The notes beneath the pieces were generated by a model. That model saw only the letters and a list, made by a program, of their open reading frames with translations, searched no databases and was not told where the DNA came from. Positions 12,701-21,828 of a DNA stretch of 64,000 nt are shown one piece after another. Origin of the DNA: Micromussa lordhowensis (taxonomy: Eukaryota; Cnidaria; Anthozoa; Scleractinia; Lobophylliidae); NCBI GenBank assembly GCA_964020085.1, contig OZ026604.1, forward strand, positions 17,742,758 through 17,806,757. The letters run 5' to 3'. The stretch's first letter is position 1. The number at the start of each line of letters is the position of its first letter. The position numbers and the translations under genes are program-made.

Positions 12701-15340
12701 TTGTTTATTTCATCGGTGTTCAGGTGCATGCATTATTTGTTATGACGTCGCCATGTAACGTCGACTGCAAGAACTATCTTTTCAGAAAATTCTCCAATAG
12801 ACTGAACAAAAACGTCGTGTTCCATTTACATCGCTATCACAATTTGCAGAAATTCGTTTTGGAAATAGAAAACAGCTTGCATTTATCCTTTTTGAATCAA
12901 CAAGTGATAGTTTGACTGGCTCAACAAACAAAATATTGACCAAAATATAGATTCGATTTTTAGTAGTCGTCCTCCTGGCGGTAGTCATTACTCAAGCTCC
13001 CCAATTAATTTTATCGTGATCGAACACTTCACTGAATGAAAGCAATCGTAAAATCACATAAAAATAGCATACTGCTGGATATTGACAAAGAGTCCCAGGC
13101 CGATAGACGTAAGAGAAAACGAAAACCTCGAAGGTCGGCACTCGTGACGACCCAAATGAACGGCACGAAAGATGTGTAGGGTTTCTCCCTACTTCTTGAG
13201 TCCTCTACCACTCCCTAAGTGCTTTCCAACAGAACAGAGCACAGTTATTTGTTTTATGATAAAGAATCCATTAATTTCCTTACACATTTAGCTAATATTT
13301 TCAAGCCAAATTTTGATTTTTCAAACGAGGAAAAATGGCGTCAGCGTGCATCTGTTCTCTGATAAGGCACGCTAAAATAAGCCAATCACAAGCTTTGTAA
13401 GATTTGTTCAAATAACTTGATTGGCTAACAACAGCTGTCAATCACAACTGGGCTTCAGCTAAACTTTCCGTTTCGAGAGGGCGTGTTTAAAACACGAAAA
13501 GGCGAAATGACAAAATGTCACTCAAGTTGGCCTAAACAGCGTTTTGGTTCTTCGGTTAGCCTAAATAGCCGGCTTCGGTAGCCTAAATAAGACTGACTTG
13601 GAGGTGGTTGGCTCTCAATAATTGTATGGGTTAACCGGTTCGCTTTTTAGATTGATTTAAAAATAAGGATCTAAAAGTTTCTAGTCCAGAGGAATCCGGC
13701 CGCATTGTGACTCACTAAAACGTGTACTTTCTAATCTTCGGAAATTACAAAACAACTGAACGGAGCGCAAAGCTTGCGGATGAAATGCAAAATGCTTAGC
13801 TGAATCTGAAAGGAATTATTTACGACTTGTAGCAAGACTGCCCGAACTAGCGTCAAAGTTGAAAAGGCTAAGCTACTCCCTTTGGTTCTACGCCGTGAGA
13901 GAATCGCAGAGCAAGCTTTCAACTGATCACTCATGGGGTGATGAGTGTTGCAATTGTTGAGTTTCACTTCGCTGAGATGACCGGGGATCGCTATTTAGAG
14001 AACGAGCGTTATTACACTCGATGTAAGTGTTGTTTGAGCATTTTTACAAAAAAATATAAAGCTTCTCAGTCATCATAAACAGACAGCCCAATTGGTGTTT
14101 TCTGTCGTTGTTTCACTTCTAAACTATAATTTCTGCCTTCGTGACAAATATAATGTCTTTTATCGAAGCATTCCCTAGGTTGAGAATTTGTTTATTTCGC
14201 TCTGTGATTACCGCTTTGTCGGAATCTAGAAAACGTCTTACTTTAGTACAGTTTTAACACTTACGTTGTTCTGTTGTTAATTGGCCTCTATGCAGCTATG
14301 TTTACTGTAGACAAATAGCTCATTTCGATTACGTTTGTCTGAGTCACAGGGAACTTTGAATTTGGGTGACATTGTCAAAATCGGAAGCAACAATTTGAAG
14401 ATTCAGCTTACCGTGCATCTGTTCTTTGACAAAGCACGCTGTTTCAGCGAATCAGAGCGCGCATTATATTGAAACTTTATTATAAAGAGTAATAAGTATA
14501 CGTAATGACCATGTTTATTCCTTTCTTTTGTTTGTGTCCTCTAAGCCTCACTATTAAGGTGAATTTTAATATATCGAAAAGGGTCTATTGAGGATTTACA
14601 CCACGAGAGATATTTAAAAATTCTCTCAAACTGCACCAGCCTTTACCGAGAAAATTGCGAAGCCGCGTGAGAGGATTTTTTAGGCGAACGCCTAATAGAT
14701 CTACTCCAAATGCGCTGTTGTTCGATATTACAGTCGTTAAAACGTTCCAATTCAGTGAAATAAAGAGCTATAAAGGTAAAGAAATGTCACGCAATACAAC
14801 TTGTCGCGACATAATCTGCGAAGCATTCGTTCTCTTTAAAGAAACCTTCTGAACACCTGGGTAATGGGAGGCATTTGCCCGGTGTGTATATTTTTCACCC
14901 ATTGATGCACTCGGGAAAGAACAGTATTCAATAGTAACACATGATCCAAAAATTCATTAATTCAATTTCTCTTGACAACAGTTGACCATTATTCAGTTTT
15001 CATCTTTCACCCCCGGTTGTGTGAATGCGATCGATATGGTCACCGATCGATTTCCGAAAATAACATACATACCTGGTCGTAGCCACATTACAAAAATCCC
15101 TCCATATTTCTTCGACCACTCTGAGGTTGCTCCAAGACTGTCCTTCGTTTTGAGTTCGAGCATGTTGCCGAGAAAAATCGACGTGGCAGGACCGGGAAGA
15201 TTTCGCAGCGGCGACATAAACGCGTCCAAAAATAAGAACTTGCAACTCAGCCACGCAATAAGAAGAGTTGGCACAGCAAGGAGAGCAAATTTCCACTCCA
15301 TAATATCTCGCATGAACAACTCTAACGCCGCCATTGACAT
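6521..15340 (-). CDS. Cytochrome P450 gene, six exons, 514 aa
   Basis: Haem-thiolate monooxygenase, predicted to be anchored in the endoplasmic reticulum. Exons on the minus strand: 15340-15073, 12532-12291, 10659-10369, 9830-9569, 8885-8643 and 6759-6521. Every intron is GT..AG, the phases (1, 0, 0, 1, 1) match, and the spliced length is 1545 nt including stop. Visible landmarks are an N-terminal hydrophobic anchor (about aa 15-37), a proline hinge (NLPGP), the oxygen-activation motif AGHETT (318-323), the ExxR motif ESMR (375-378), PERF, and the haem loop FSFGPRICIG with ligand Cys457. Length and motif order are those of a full microsomal P450. The sequence feels closest to CYP4/CYP46-like enzymes, but subfamily and substrate cannot be told by eye. 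The introns are loaded with repeats. Confidence 0.9.
6816..7176. repeat. 120-bp tandem repeat, three copies
   Basis: Three nearly identical units with an exact period of 120 bp sit in the last P450 intron. Because 120 is a multiple of three, the units stay open as 40-residue repeats on the plus strand (6827-7255), and the minus strand is open too. No start context, splice signal or known domain supports a protein. Confidence 0.9.
7893..7951 (-). pseudogene. tRNA-like sequence with deleted anticodon arm
   Basis: Same as the 73-nt copy but lacking 14 nt that cover the anticodon loop and one stem strand. The deletion lies between two TCCG direct repeats, as expected from replication slippage. 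It cannot decode. Confidence 0.7.
8182..8254 (-). tRNA. 73-nt tRNA-like sequence (probable tRNA-derived repeat)
   Basis: Reads GACCTCG (acceptor strand), a D arm with GCTCAGTCGGCAGAGT, a T arm GTGGGTTCGATTCCCAC and CGAGGTC pairing back, followed by A as discriminator. The A and B boxes look good. The anticodon arm pairs only four bases around an eight-base loop (CGGA..TCCG), without the normal U33 geometry. A decoding tRNA is therefore doubtful and a SINE head or pseudogene more likely. Confidence 0.4.
8643..8885 (-). CDS. P450 exon 5 (K helix)
   Basis: Residues 355-435 plus one base. It carries the ExxR motif (ESMR) and the downstream PDPETFKPERF segment. The acceptor is CCTTGCACAG and the donor A|GTAAGT. 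Confidence 0.85.
9569..9830 (-). CDS. P450 exon 4 (I helix)
   Basis: Residues 268-354 plus one base. It holds the I-helix oxygen-activation motif AGHETT. The acceptor ATTCAG has a weak pyrimidine tract but is the only nearby AG in the right phase. The donor is GATG|GTACGT. Confidence 0.8.
10369..10659 (-). CDS. P450 exon 3
   Basis: Residues 171-267, between acceptor TTGTCTTTAG and donor AAG|GTATGT, phase 0 at both ends. It includes the ALDIIGQSAFGYQF stretch typical of P450 helix E. Confidence 0.85.
10869..11024. repeat. Hairpin repeat in P450 intron 2
   Basis: GCGTGAAAATATGCTTGGAT at the left returns as an inverted ATCCGAGCGTATTTTCGCGCC at the right, with further pairing (GACAAATATCC, AGATAAC). 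A foldback-type non-autonomous repeat without coding potential. Confidence 0.55.
11225..11500. repeat. Block rich in CGTCTAGACG-type palindromes
   Basis: Many copies of CGTCT/AGACG half-sites, including the palindrome CGTCTAGACG, alternate with TATTATGCGTC-type words. GTAGTTCGTCTGGTTATGCG (from 11267) is inverted at 11397-11418. The block ends just before the 8-bp satellite. Function unknown. Confidence 0.55.
11557..11892. repeat. (GGAAGCAA)n satellite, about 42 copies
   Basis: An almost perfect 8-bp array with GGCAGCAA variants at its left end and GGAAGTAA at its right. It produces long open frames on both strands (AGKEA/CFLASLLP-type repeats) that are artefacts of the array. Confidence 0.97.
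11894..12056. repeat. (TCAG)n microsatellite
   Basis: A tetranucleotide array with TTAG, CCAG and ACATCAG interruptions, directly adjoining the 8-bp array, inside P450 intron 2. Confidence 0.95.
12291..12532 (-). CDS. P450 exon 2
   Basis: Residues 90-170, starting after TTGTTGTAG and ending CAG|GTATGTAAG. It carries the early beta-sheet segment (VYLTDIELVKQVL) and the helix C region with WLRKMINPAF. The phase is 1 at its start and 0 at its end, matching its neighbours. Confidence 0.85.
12533..15072 (-). other. P450 intron 1, no further gene recognised
   Basis: A 2.5-kb intron between GTATGT (15072) and TTGTTGTAG (12533). No exon-like reading frame with P450 features occurs in it. Scattered AT-rich repeat-like sequence only. 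Confidence 0.6.
15073..15340 (-). CDS. P450 exon 1 (anchor and proline hinge)
   Basis: Encodes residues 1-89 and the first base of codon 90. It contains the ATG, the membrane anchor and NLPGP. Further in-frame methionines occur at positions 3, 10 and 14. The first was chosen because it lies 55-62 nt from a TATA box and is conserved in the second copy. The donor is CAG|GTATGT. Confidence 0.85.
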
Positions 15341-15394
15341 GATATGAAAGAGAGAGATTCAGATGAAGGTTGCGTGACAATGTACGTTGTGTCA

Positions 15395-15402
15395 CTTTTA
15401 TA
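15395..15402 (-). promoter_or_regulatory. TATA box of the P450 gene
   Basis: TATAAAAG on the minus strand, 55-62 nt upstream of the ATG. A start of transcription about 30 nt downstream would leave a 5' leader of roughly 30 nt. The same box and spacing are kept in the second exon-1 copy (24633-24640). A short repeat GGTCCGCATTG lies just upstream twice. Confidence 0.5.
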
Positions 15403-16020
15403 AAAAAAGGTCCGCATTGCGTAGAAAAAAGGTCCGCATTGTTACAGGTTATTTATTTATTGATAATTTTTTTTATTAAATTATTTATTAAATTATTTTC
15501 TTGCTATACTTGTTACAATAACAACAAAAACAACAACAATTACAATAAAAACACCAAAAAAGGAAAAACAAGTGAGTTGCTCCTTATTTTCACTTCTTTT
15601 GTATGATTTCAATCTCTTTTCCTGCACATTGCATGGAGTATAAGAACAGTGAAGCTTCTTCGTGGGCTCTATGCTATCTGCATTGCTCCGATGAATCTAC
15701 CTATTCAGAAATGAGCCAGTCTACCTTGTAAACCTCTTGTCGTCAAGTGGAAACTGAGAGAGGTTACCTCTCATGTTTTTCTTATCGCCCAAAGATGACA
15801 CCTAGAATACTTAACGTGACTCAGCGTCGCTATACTGGAAGTTCCCACAACCTAGCGCCGGTGTTTGGACGATAAATACCTTTAGCTGTGAAACATTTCC
15901 AGAGAAATGGAGGATTTGTTTATAAATTAAAAAAGCGTTGTTCCTGGCACACATTTCTTTGTAAGTAAGTCTGGAGTCACATGTTTGTTAGTGACCTTGC
16001 AACAGATTCTTTTGAAACTA

Positions 16021-16500
16021 CAGTGGAACCTCCGGTTGCGACCACCTCTTGTCAGCGTCAGCCTCTCCTCAGCCACCAGTTTACCACAATACCAAAAGTT
16101 TCCAAGTCAAATCACTATAGTGGGAACCTCTTGTAAGCGACCACATCTCGTAAGCGACCTCGACCATTTTTAGAGCTAAAAGTTTGAAATTCCCTTTTGT
16201 TTTTAAACTCCCGTAAGCGACCACGTGACAGATAATAGAGCGAAAATTGGATAATACGGTGTGGTAATTATCGCATTCCTGGGCAGTACAAGAGACGGAA
16301 ATTTCTCAATGGAAAGCACCGGATTTTCTCTCAAAATTGACGTTTCGCATGAATAAAACAGTTAAAACATGAAGTCTCCTGCATTAACCAGATGCTAACG
16401 AGGCAAACGTTTGACCTAATGTGGTCTAGGCTCTCGCAAGCGACAACTTCCCGTAAGTTTTTCAGTTTTTTTCAGTGACCGCTTACGGGAAGATCGACTG
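16021..16500. mobile_element. pogo/Tigger-like MITE
   Basis: Begins CAGTGGAACCTCC and ends ..GGGAAGATCGACTG, flanked by TA on both sides (16019-16020 and 16501-16502). The ends resemble the CAGTRGAACCTC termini of pogo-type Tc1/mariner elements, and internal GTAAGCGACCAC words repeat. No transposase. Confidence 0.6.
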
Positions 16501-16502
16501 TA

Positions 16503-19150
16503 TTTACCAAATTCGGCGTGATAAATCGAGCGGTGAGACTTTTTTATTTGAATGAAACAAACGGAAAAGCGTGACATCGGTAACTAGGTAAAGAATGTTG
16601 AGGATGAAACTGATTGCATTTCAAATTTCACGGGAAAATATAAGGTAACTCACGAATCGCGAAAATACCCTTTACTACTCTCGCCAAAGTATCAACAGAT
16701 CAACTAAGATATTCCTCGTTAAATTAATGATAGCTCCAACCTTATATGCTATAATTCTTCAAGGAGGATTTGGAACTGATATAAAGAGAAGGTCAAGTGG
16801 AAAGTAAGTACCCATTTCTAATTACAGGGGCGACTATTCCTGTTTATTCAATTTATTTCAAGGTCTGATATATGAAATGCTTGGCTCTCATTATTATTCG
16901 ACTACTTAACTAAGGGATAGTGTCTTTTACGGCTAACAGTTAAAATTTTGGCTTTTTGCGGCTAACGGTTCATTTTTTTAACGACACGGTTAAGGTAAAA
17001 TGGTACCCTAAAATACGGCGATGCTCATGGAAAATTCAATTTCTTGAAAATAGAAGATTTAAGACCCTTGAACACTTGTCAAAAACACTTTCAAACGATC
17101 TTGCGGAATTTTCCTCTAGATGAGTATGAAATTTAAGGAAAGAACACAGAGTTTTTTTTACGGTAGCAACGGCCATAGCAACGACTGTTTACTATAAGAC
17201 CGTGACCAAATATATATAGAACGAAACTATGTAGAAAAAAGCTACAAAGACATGTACAACTCGATTGGTATAAATACTTGTGAAACGCTTTGCCTCGCAT
17301 TGCCATCACAGGCTCATTCATTTCCCTTATGAAAACGAATACTGCGGTAACGTTTTACAAAATAGAACAACCATTGCACCCTCTCCCCCGAAATCCAATC
17401 TGCAACCCCCTCCTCTATTTCTCATCGCGCAGAACGCAACGACATATCCTGGACCTTGACTGTGCCGGCGGCGGTAAATTTGAAAGTTGATTAGCAAAGC
17501 GGGCGCATAACAACAGAGAAATTGATGAGAAAATGCCGAGGAGGGCTTGCGTTTTTCAAGTTTCCGTCCAAACTATCCAAAATTTCTTACTTTTAGCATA
17601 TGGCTTTTAAAGAAGAGGGATCAATAAGAAATATTTTTTTCCATTTTCGCCTTTTTGCGTGTTCTTTAATCCCTGGCTATTTTTATTTGAAATTTGGCCA
17701 TTTTAGTCACCAGCGAGTATGGAAAGTCGCTTTTGATTTACATCAAGGCTCGATTTCTCTCAAACCAATACCCTGATCCCTGTTTTAGCATATGGTTATG
17801 GCAGTTGAGCTTCCAATGAAGCTTTACACAAACGTTTGTGTGGTTTTGACGTTTGGAAGTTCTGGCTTTTCCCGAATTTCTAAAACGACCTGTGATGTCT
17901 CTCTTGTTTTTGTCTCGAGCGAATCCCATGGGTACAGGACTGAATTTTTCAAACTCCCGCGGGTATTATAAGGTATTCTAAGCTCCGCCTCCACGAACAA
18001 TAGCGCGTGTGGCATCGCAATTATACATTCAAAACGAAACCCTTCCCGCACACAATAACTTTGTAACTCTGAAATCGTTGCGCAATGTTACCGAGTTTTG
18101 TTTTCTTCTTCTAGACATTTTGCCGAAGAAATATCTCGTAATGCGCGAATCATCGTCACTACACAAAATAAGTACAGCAGGCCCCAATGGGCATCGCTAT
18201 GTCGCTTTAACCCCTAAAAAAAATTTCCAAAGGGGTCCAGGTTTGTTCATGTGTAACCACTGACAACGCGAAACCGCGTCATATTATTGTCGCACACTGA
18301 GCTCTAATTTACATATACACTATCACCTGCCACTGCAAGTGTGCCGCAAAAACGCTCGAAAAAAGATCAAGTTCTGTGATATTGAAAATGTGCTCCGTGT
18401 AATGTGTTGTAAAATAAGGTTATTTCAAAGTAAAGCCTGTTAAAAGCACCGCCGGAAAACAAGAATTGCCGGTTTTCACATGACGTCACTAAAATTCAAA
18501 CTACAAAACTATTGATCCTTCTGATATTTTACTTTCATGATGTATAAGAGCAGCTGAAAACTAATATCCTTAAACATTTTTGCTCATAATGGGTCCTTGG
18601 TTTTGCGATAGACCACGCTTGAATTGCTTAAGCTTTTGCGTGACGCGACATTTACATGACTATAAAATGTTTTAGAAGCAAGCAACCGCAACGATGATCC
18701 TGCTCGTATACGTTGGATCAATAGTGATCTAATCGGCTTCACAAATAAAATGAAGTAAAGACAGAAACCGACACAACGTAGAATGTTTTATTTTTCCCAC
18801 AATTGCTGCTAATCTCGCAATCTGATTGGCTAATTTGCCGTGGTCGATGAGAATCCATACCACCCTGCTCGCGTCATTGTGTCACACAATGCCTCTTTCA
18901 GCTCGCGCTCTGAAAAAAAAAACATTTTCTTTGACGTTGATATTGTGGTAAAAACAAATCGAAATGTGCTTAATCGTGCTCTAAACTCTTATCGTTAACG
19001 AGTACGCGTCATTGCTCGTTTCCCAGACATTTTTTTTTCGTATTGTTTCTGTATGTTGAGCGAGTTTGCAAAAGCTTTTGAAAGGAAAGTATGACGCGTA
19101 CAAATAGGTCATTTGCATAATGCAGCGCGTGCACTTTCAAGTCCGTGTTT
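16503..19150. other. Intergenic, no gene recognised
   Basis: 16718-16950 belongs to the duplicated segment described at 24001-25050. 16921-16990 contains GCGGCTAACGGTT-type words shared with 25010 and, inverted, with 27345-27370. The remainder is AT-rich without supported coding regions. Confidence 0.45.
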
Positions 19151-19151
19151 A

Positions 19152-19685
19152 GACAACCACAAGTCCACAACCGACCACCTTATGATAAAGAGTGCTGGTA
19201 AGATTGTGTACGATACTAATAATCTCCATAAAGTTACGTTTGTCAAGAATCTCCTGGAATATAGTGATGATTTTAGTCGCTCATTGGCTTAAGATAGTTT
19301 TTGGTATCTGGATTTGGCGGCGGATGACATTACCGCCGCTGGAAATTCAGGGTTCGAGGCTAGACGAAATTTGTCGAAAAGAGTTAGTGAGGTTGAGGAT
19401 GGAGGAGCTGCCAAAGATATCAATGTAATCATACCTATTAATCGTTACAGTTTCTTTGAAGAGTTGTATGATAAAATGTTGGTCCCAATGCAACTCGAGT
19501 TTAATATAGAGTTACAGAATGACGCTGAATTAATATATAAGGCCGCTGGAGCACCTGCTGGTCGAGTGGTTGTTAATAGATTCTTACTGTGGGTCCCAAG
19601 AATGATACCAAGGGACAGCCTTTACAATAAATTTGAGGAAGAAGTCATCATCGACAAGGTTGGAAATGAATTAGTCATAGTGTAA
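19152..19685 (+). pseudogene. Capsid-like protein fragment (Polinton type)
   Basis: About 178 codons with one in-frame TAA (19290-19292), ending at TAA 19683-19685. Segments such as FVKNLLEYSDDF, FWYLDLA, INRYSFFEELYDKM and FLLWVPRMIP resemble a protein family that accompanies Polinton integrases in invertebrate genomes and is taken to be the hexon-type capsid protein. Only a late portion remains and the N-terminal part is missing. The family assignment rests on remembered resemblance, so it is moderate. Confidence 0.5.
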
Positions 19686-19792
19686 AAAGAATTAACAGTA
19701 ATAGGATATTCATTATTTTGTATATGTTTTGTAATTGAAAAATTATATAGCATATAATATATACGAAGAATGACTCAGTTTATGAAATAAAT

Positions 19793-20562
19793 GTGAAACT
19801 ATCAGAAAATCAGAAGAAGAATCTGAGTACCGCTGACCATAAAAGGGAAACGATTGTTCTAAGGCTATCGAAAGACTCTCTTCGTGGGAATGATACTCTA
19901 TATGTTCCAACAACAGTAAAGAATAGATTGGAGAAGAATCGGAAATTGAATAAAGGTATGGATATTAAGCTAGCTAAGACCAATATCAAAAAACAAGTCG
20001 GATGCAATTTATTGACTTCTATTCTAGCCCTCGGACGTACATTCGGACCAACCATTGCGAAAACCTTGGGATTATCAGCTTTGGGAGGGTTGGCTAGCTG
20101 AAGGCGCAAGCCAAATTGTCAAGAAAATATCTGGAAAAGGGGTACAGAGAGGAGACTTCCTAATTCCACGAAACAAAATTGACAAACTCATCGCAAACAA
20201 GCATCTTCTATCCGCAAAACAAAAGAAAGATATATTGGAAGCCCTTCAATCAGGTTCAGGTGTTGTTATAAAACCAACAAAAACGCAATCGGGTGGTTTT
20301 CTTGGTACTTTACTCGCCAGTATTGGGATTCCTATGATATTGAGCGCTTTGACTGGATTGGACTTCCAATCCCTCCTCCAAAAGGAGGAAGGGGAGCTCC
20401 GAGAATGGGTTTATATAGACCGCCACCTTTTATAGGATCATGGGACAAACAAGCTGGTATGGGAATAAAAAAAAGCCCACCAAAAAAAAGAAGGGAAAAG
20501 GTCTGTTGCTGGGCCCAAACAGTCCATTCAATCAAATTCCACTCGTAGGAGCAATACTGTAA
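19793..20562 (+). pseudogene. pX-like minor virion protein, frameshifted
   Basis: The first part (19793-20101) has basic segments and a repeated IVLRLSKDSL / MDIKLAKTNIKKQ pattern as in Polinton/adintovirus pX-like proteins. The frame starts at GTG where ATG is expected. A shift near 20095 moves reading to 20101-20350, with a hydrophobic GGFLGTLLASIGIPM stretch. Further shifts occur near 20360 and in the A-rich tract at 20465-20500. The C-terminal motif GLLLGPNSPFN ends at TAA 20560-20562. At least three breaks. Basic N-terminus and membrane-active-looking middle suggest a virion core or entry role, by inference. Confidence 0.6.
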
Positions 20563-20588
20563 AACCGAAATTCTATGAAGACATTCCG

Positions 20589-21020
20589 ATGAGCAATCAT
20601 GATCTAATAAAATGGTGTAGATATCTAAATATCCCAATCAATGATGTTTTGTCAAGAGATCAAAAAGTTCCACATAACCACAAACACGCATTATTCATTT
20701 ACAATCTTGAACCATCATACATGAGCGGAAGTCATTGGGTAACAACTTATGTGAAAGACAACATTATCAATTATTTTGACAGCTTTGGTATGCCTCCGCT
20801 TCAAGAATTGGTGAATCATGCGAAAAAAAAGAATTTAACTTTACTTCACCAAAATAATCAGATTCAAAACATAAAAATAACCACATGTGGATACTTCTGT
20901 TTATACTTTTTGAATGAAATGAATAAGGGTAATTCATATTTTGATTTATTAAAAGTATTCAACATACATGATACAATGAAAAATGAGAGATTTATTAAAC
21001 ATTATTTCAAAAATATCTAA
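20589..21020 (+). CDS. Adenain-like cysteine protease (143 aa)
   Basis: A Ulp1/adenain-fold (C5/C48-type) protease expected to mature virion proteins. Visible catalytic context: His in GSHWVTTYV, Asp in NYFDSFG and Cys in TTCGYFCLYF, in the usual order. The length is near that of Polinton proteases. It is the only frame of the element without stops or shifts. It starts at ATG 27 nt after the pX stop; upstream codons are also open, so the start is not certain. Confidence 0.8.
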   Translation: MSNHDLIKWCRYLNIPINDVLSRDQKVPHNHKHALFIYNLEPSYMSGSHWVTTYVKDNIINYFDSFGMPPLQELVNHAKKKNLTLLHQNNQIQNIKITTCGYFCLYFLNEMNKGNSYFDLLKVFNIHDTMKNERFIKHYFKNI

Positions 21021-21032
21021 CATATAAATATA

Positions 21033-21448
21033 ATGGTAAAATCATATTGCGTAAAACAGAAGAAACAAACTGAATGTGTTCCAGGTAGTGAACGATACGT
21101 TAAAGCCAAAAATGGGCGTATGATGCTTCAATGCAAATGTGCTGAATGTGGGATAACAAAGACCAAATTCGTCAAGAATCAGGGAAACTAATTGTGCCCT
21201 CACAAGCTGGGGGCAATCTACTTGATGAAGAGTTACTCAAACTTAGCACAAAAGGTTTATACAATCTTGGACGAATTGGTGCTTCAAAGGCTATCAAATC
21301 CGATTTTGCAAAGAAGAAGATAAAAAATGTTGCGAACAAATATCTTGATAAAGCTTTGGACAGTTTCACATCAGATTTATCCAAAAAGATATCGCCGACT
21401 GGTGGTGTTATTGATATACACAAGGCTATATTAAAGATTGCGCCTTAG
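21033..21448 (+). pseudogene. Small cysteine-rich peptide fused to helical protein, frameshifted
   Basis: 21033-21179 encodes a 48-residue peptide starting MVKSYCVKQKK with a CKCAECG cluster that could bind zinc. Past its stop, another frame (21146-21448) is open and encodes a helical, lysine-rich segment (KSDFAKKKIKNVANKY). In related elements as I remember them these are parts of one protein, so a frameshift near 21150-21180 is inferred. Confidence 0.5.
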
Positions 21449-21460
21449 AAGGGTTTTGTG

Positions 21461-21825
21461 ATGCCTGGACATAGATATACAGGCCCTGGTAACCCTCTCG
21501 AACAGCAACTGAGGTATGATCCCAACACTGGTCAGATACTTGAGATATATATTAACAGCCAACAGGTAAAACAGATACTGTCAGCATGCAGCATGATGTT
21601 GATTACTCAGTTTGTGGAAATAAATCCAAAAGTGGTCAATTGAAATGCAAAAACGATGCAGATCGTAAGATGGTTAAGGCTCTTGATGCCATTCCTTGGA
21701 AAGAAAGACAATGGGGACACACAATAGCTCGAAATACCATAGCAGCTAAGTCAAAATTGGGTATGGGAGTCAAGTCAAAAAACGTAAAAAGCCGTCGAGT
21801 GAAGAAAACTAGCAAGAAAAATTAG
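21461..21825 (+). pseudogene. Parvovirus-type phospholipase A2, frameshifted
   Basis: The calcium-loop motif GHRYTGPGNPL (like that of parvovirus VP1 unique regions) lies at 21464-21500, and the catalytic His-Asp pair (QHDVDYSVCG) at 21589-21618 in a different frame. The enzyme would cleave phospholipids during virion entry. A shift of reading frame lies between about 21560 and 21586, so the present copy cannot make both halves of the active site. The C-terminus is lysine/arginine-rich. Sits between the cysteine peptide and the integrase. Confidence 0.72.
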
Positions 21826-21828
21826 CTG

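Noticed and set aside
14982..15395. Plus- and other-frame open frames of 121-131 codons over P450 exon 1 (and the same at 24220-24633)
   Set aside because: They are shadows of the P450 exon; only the minus frame has the anchor, proline hinge and matching splice donor.
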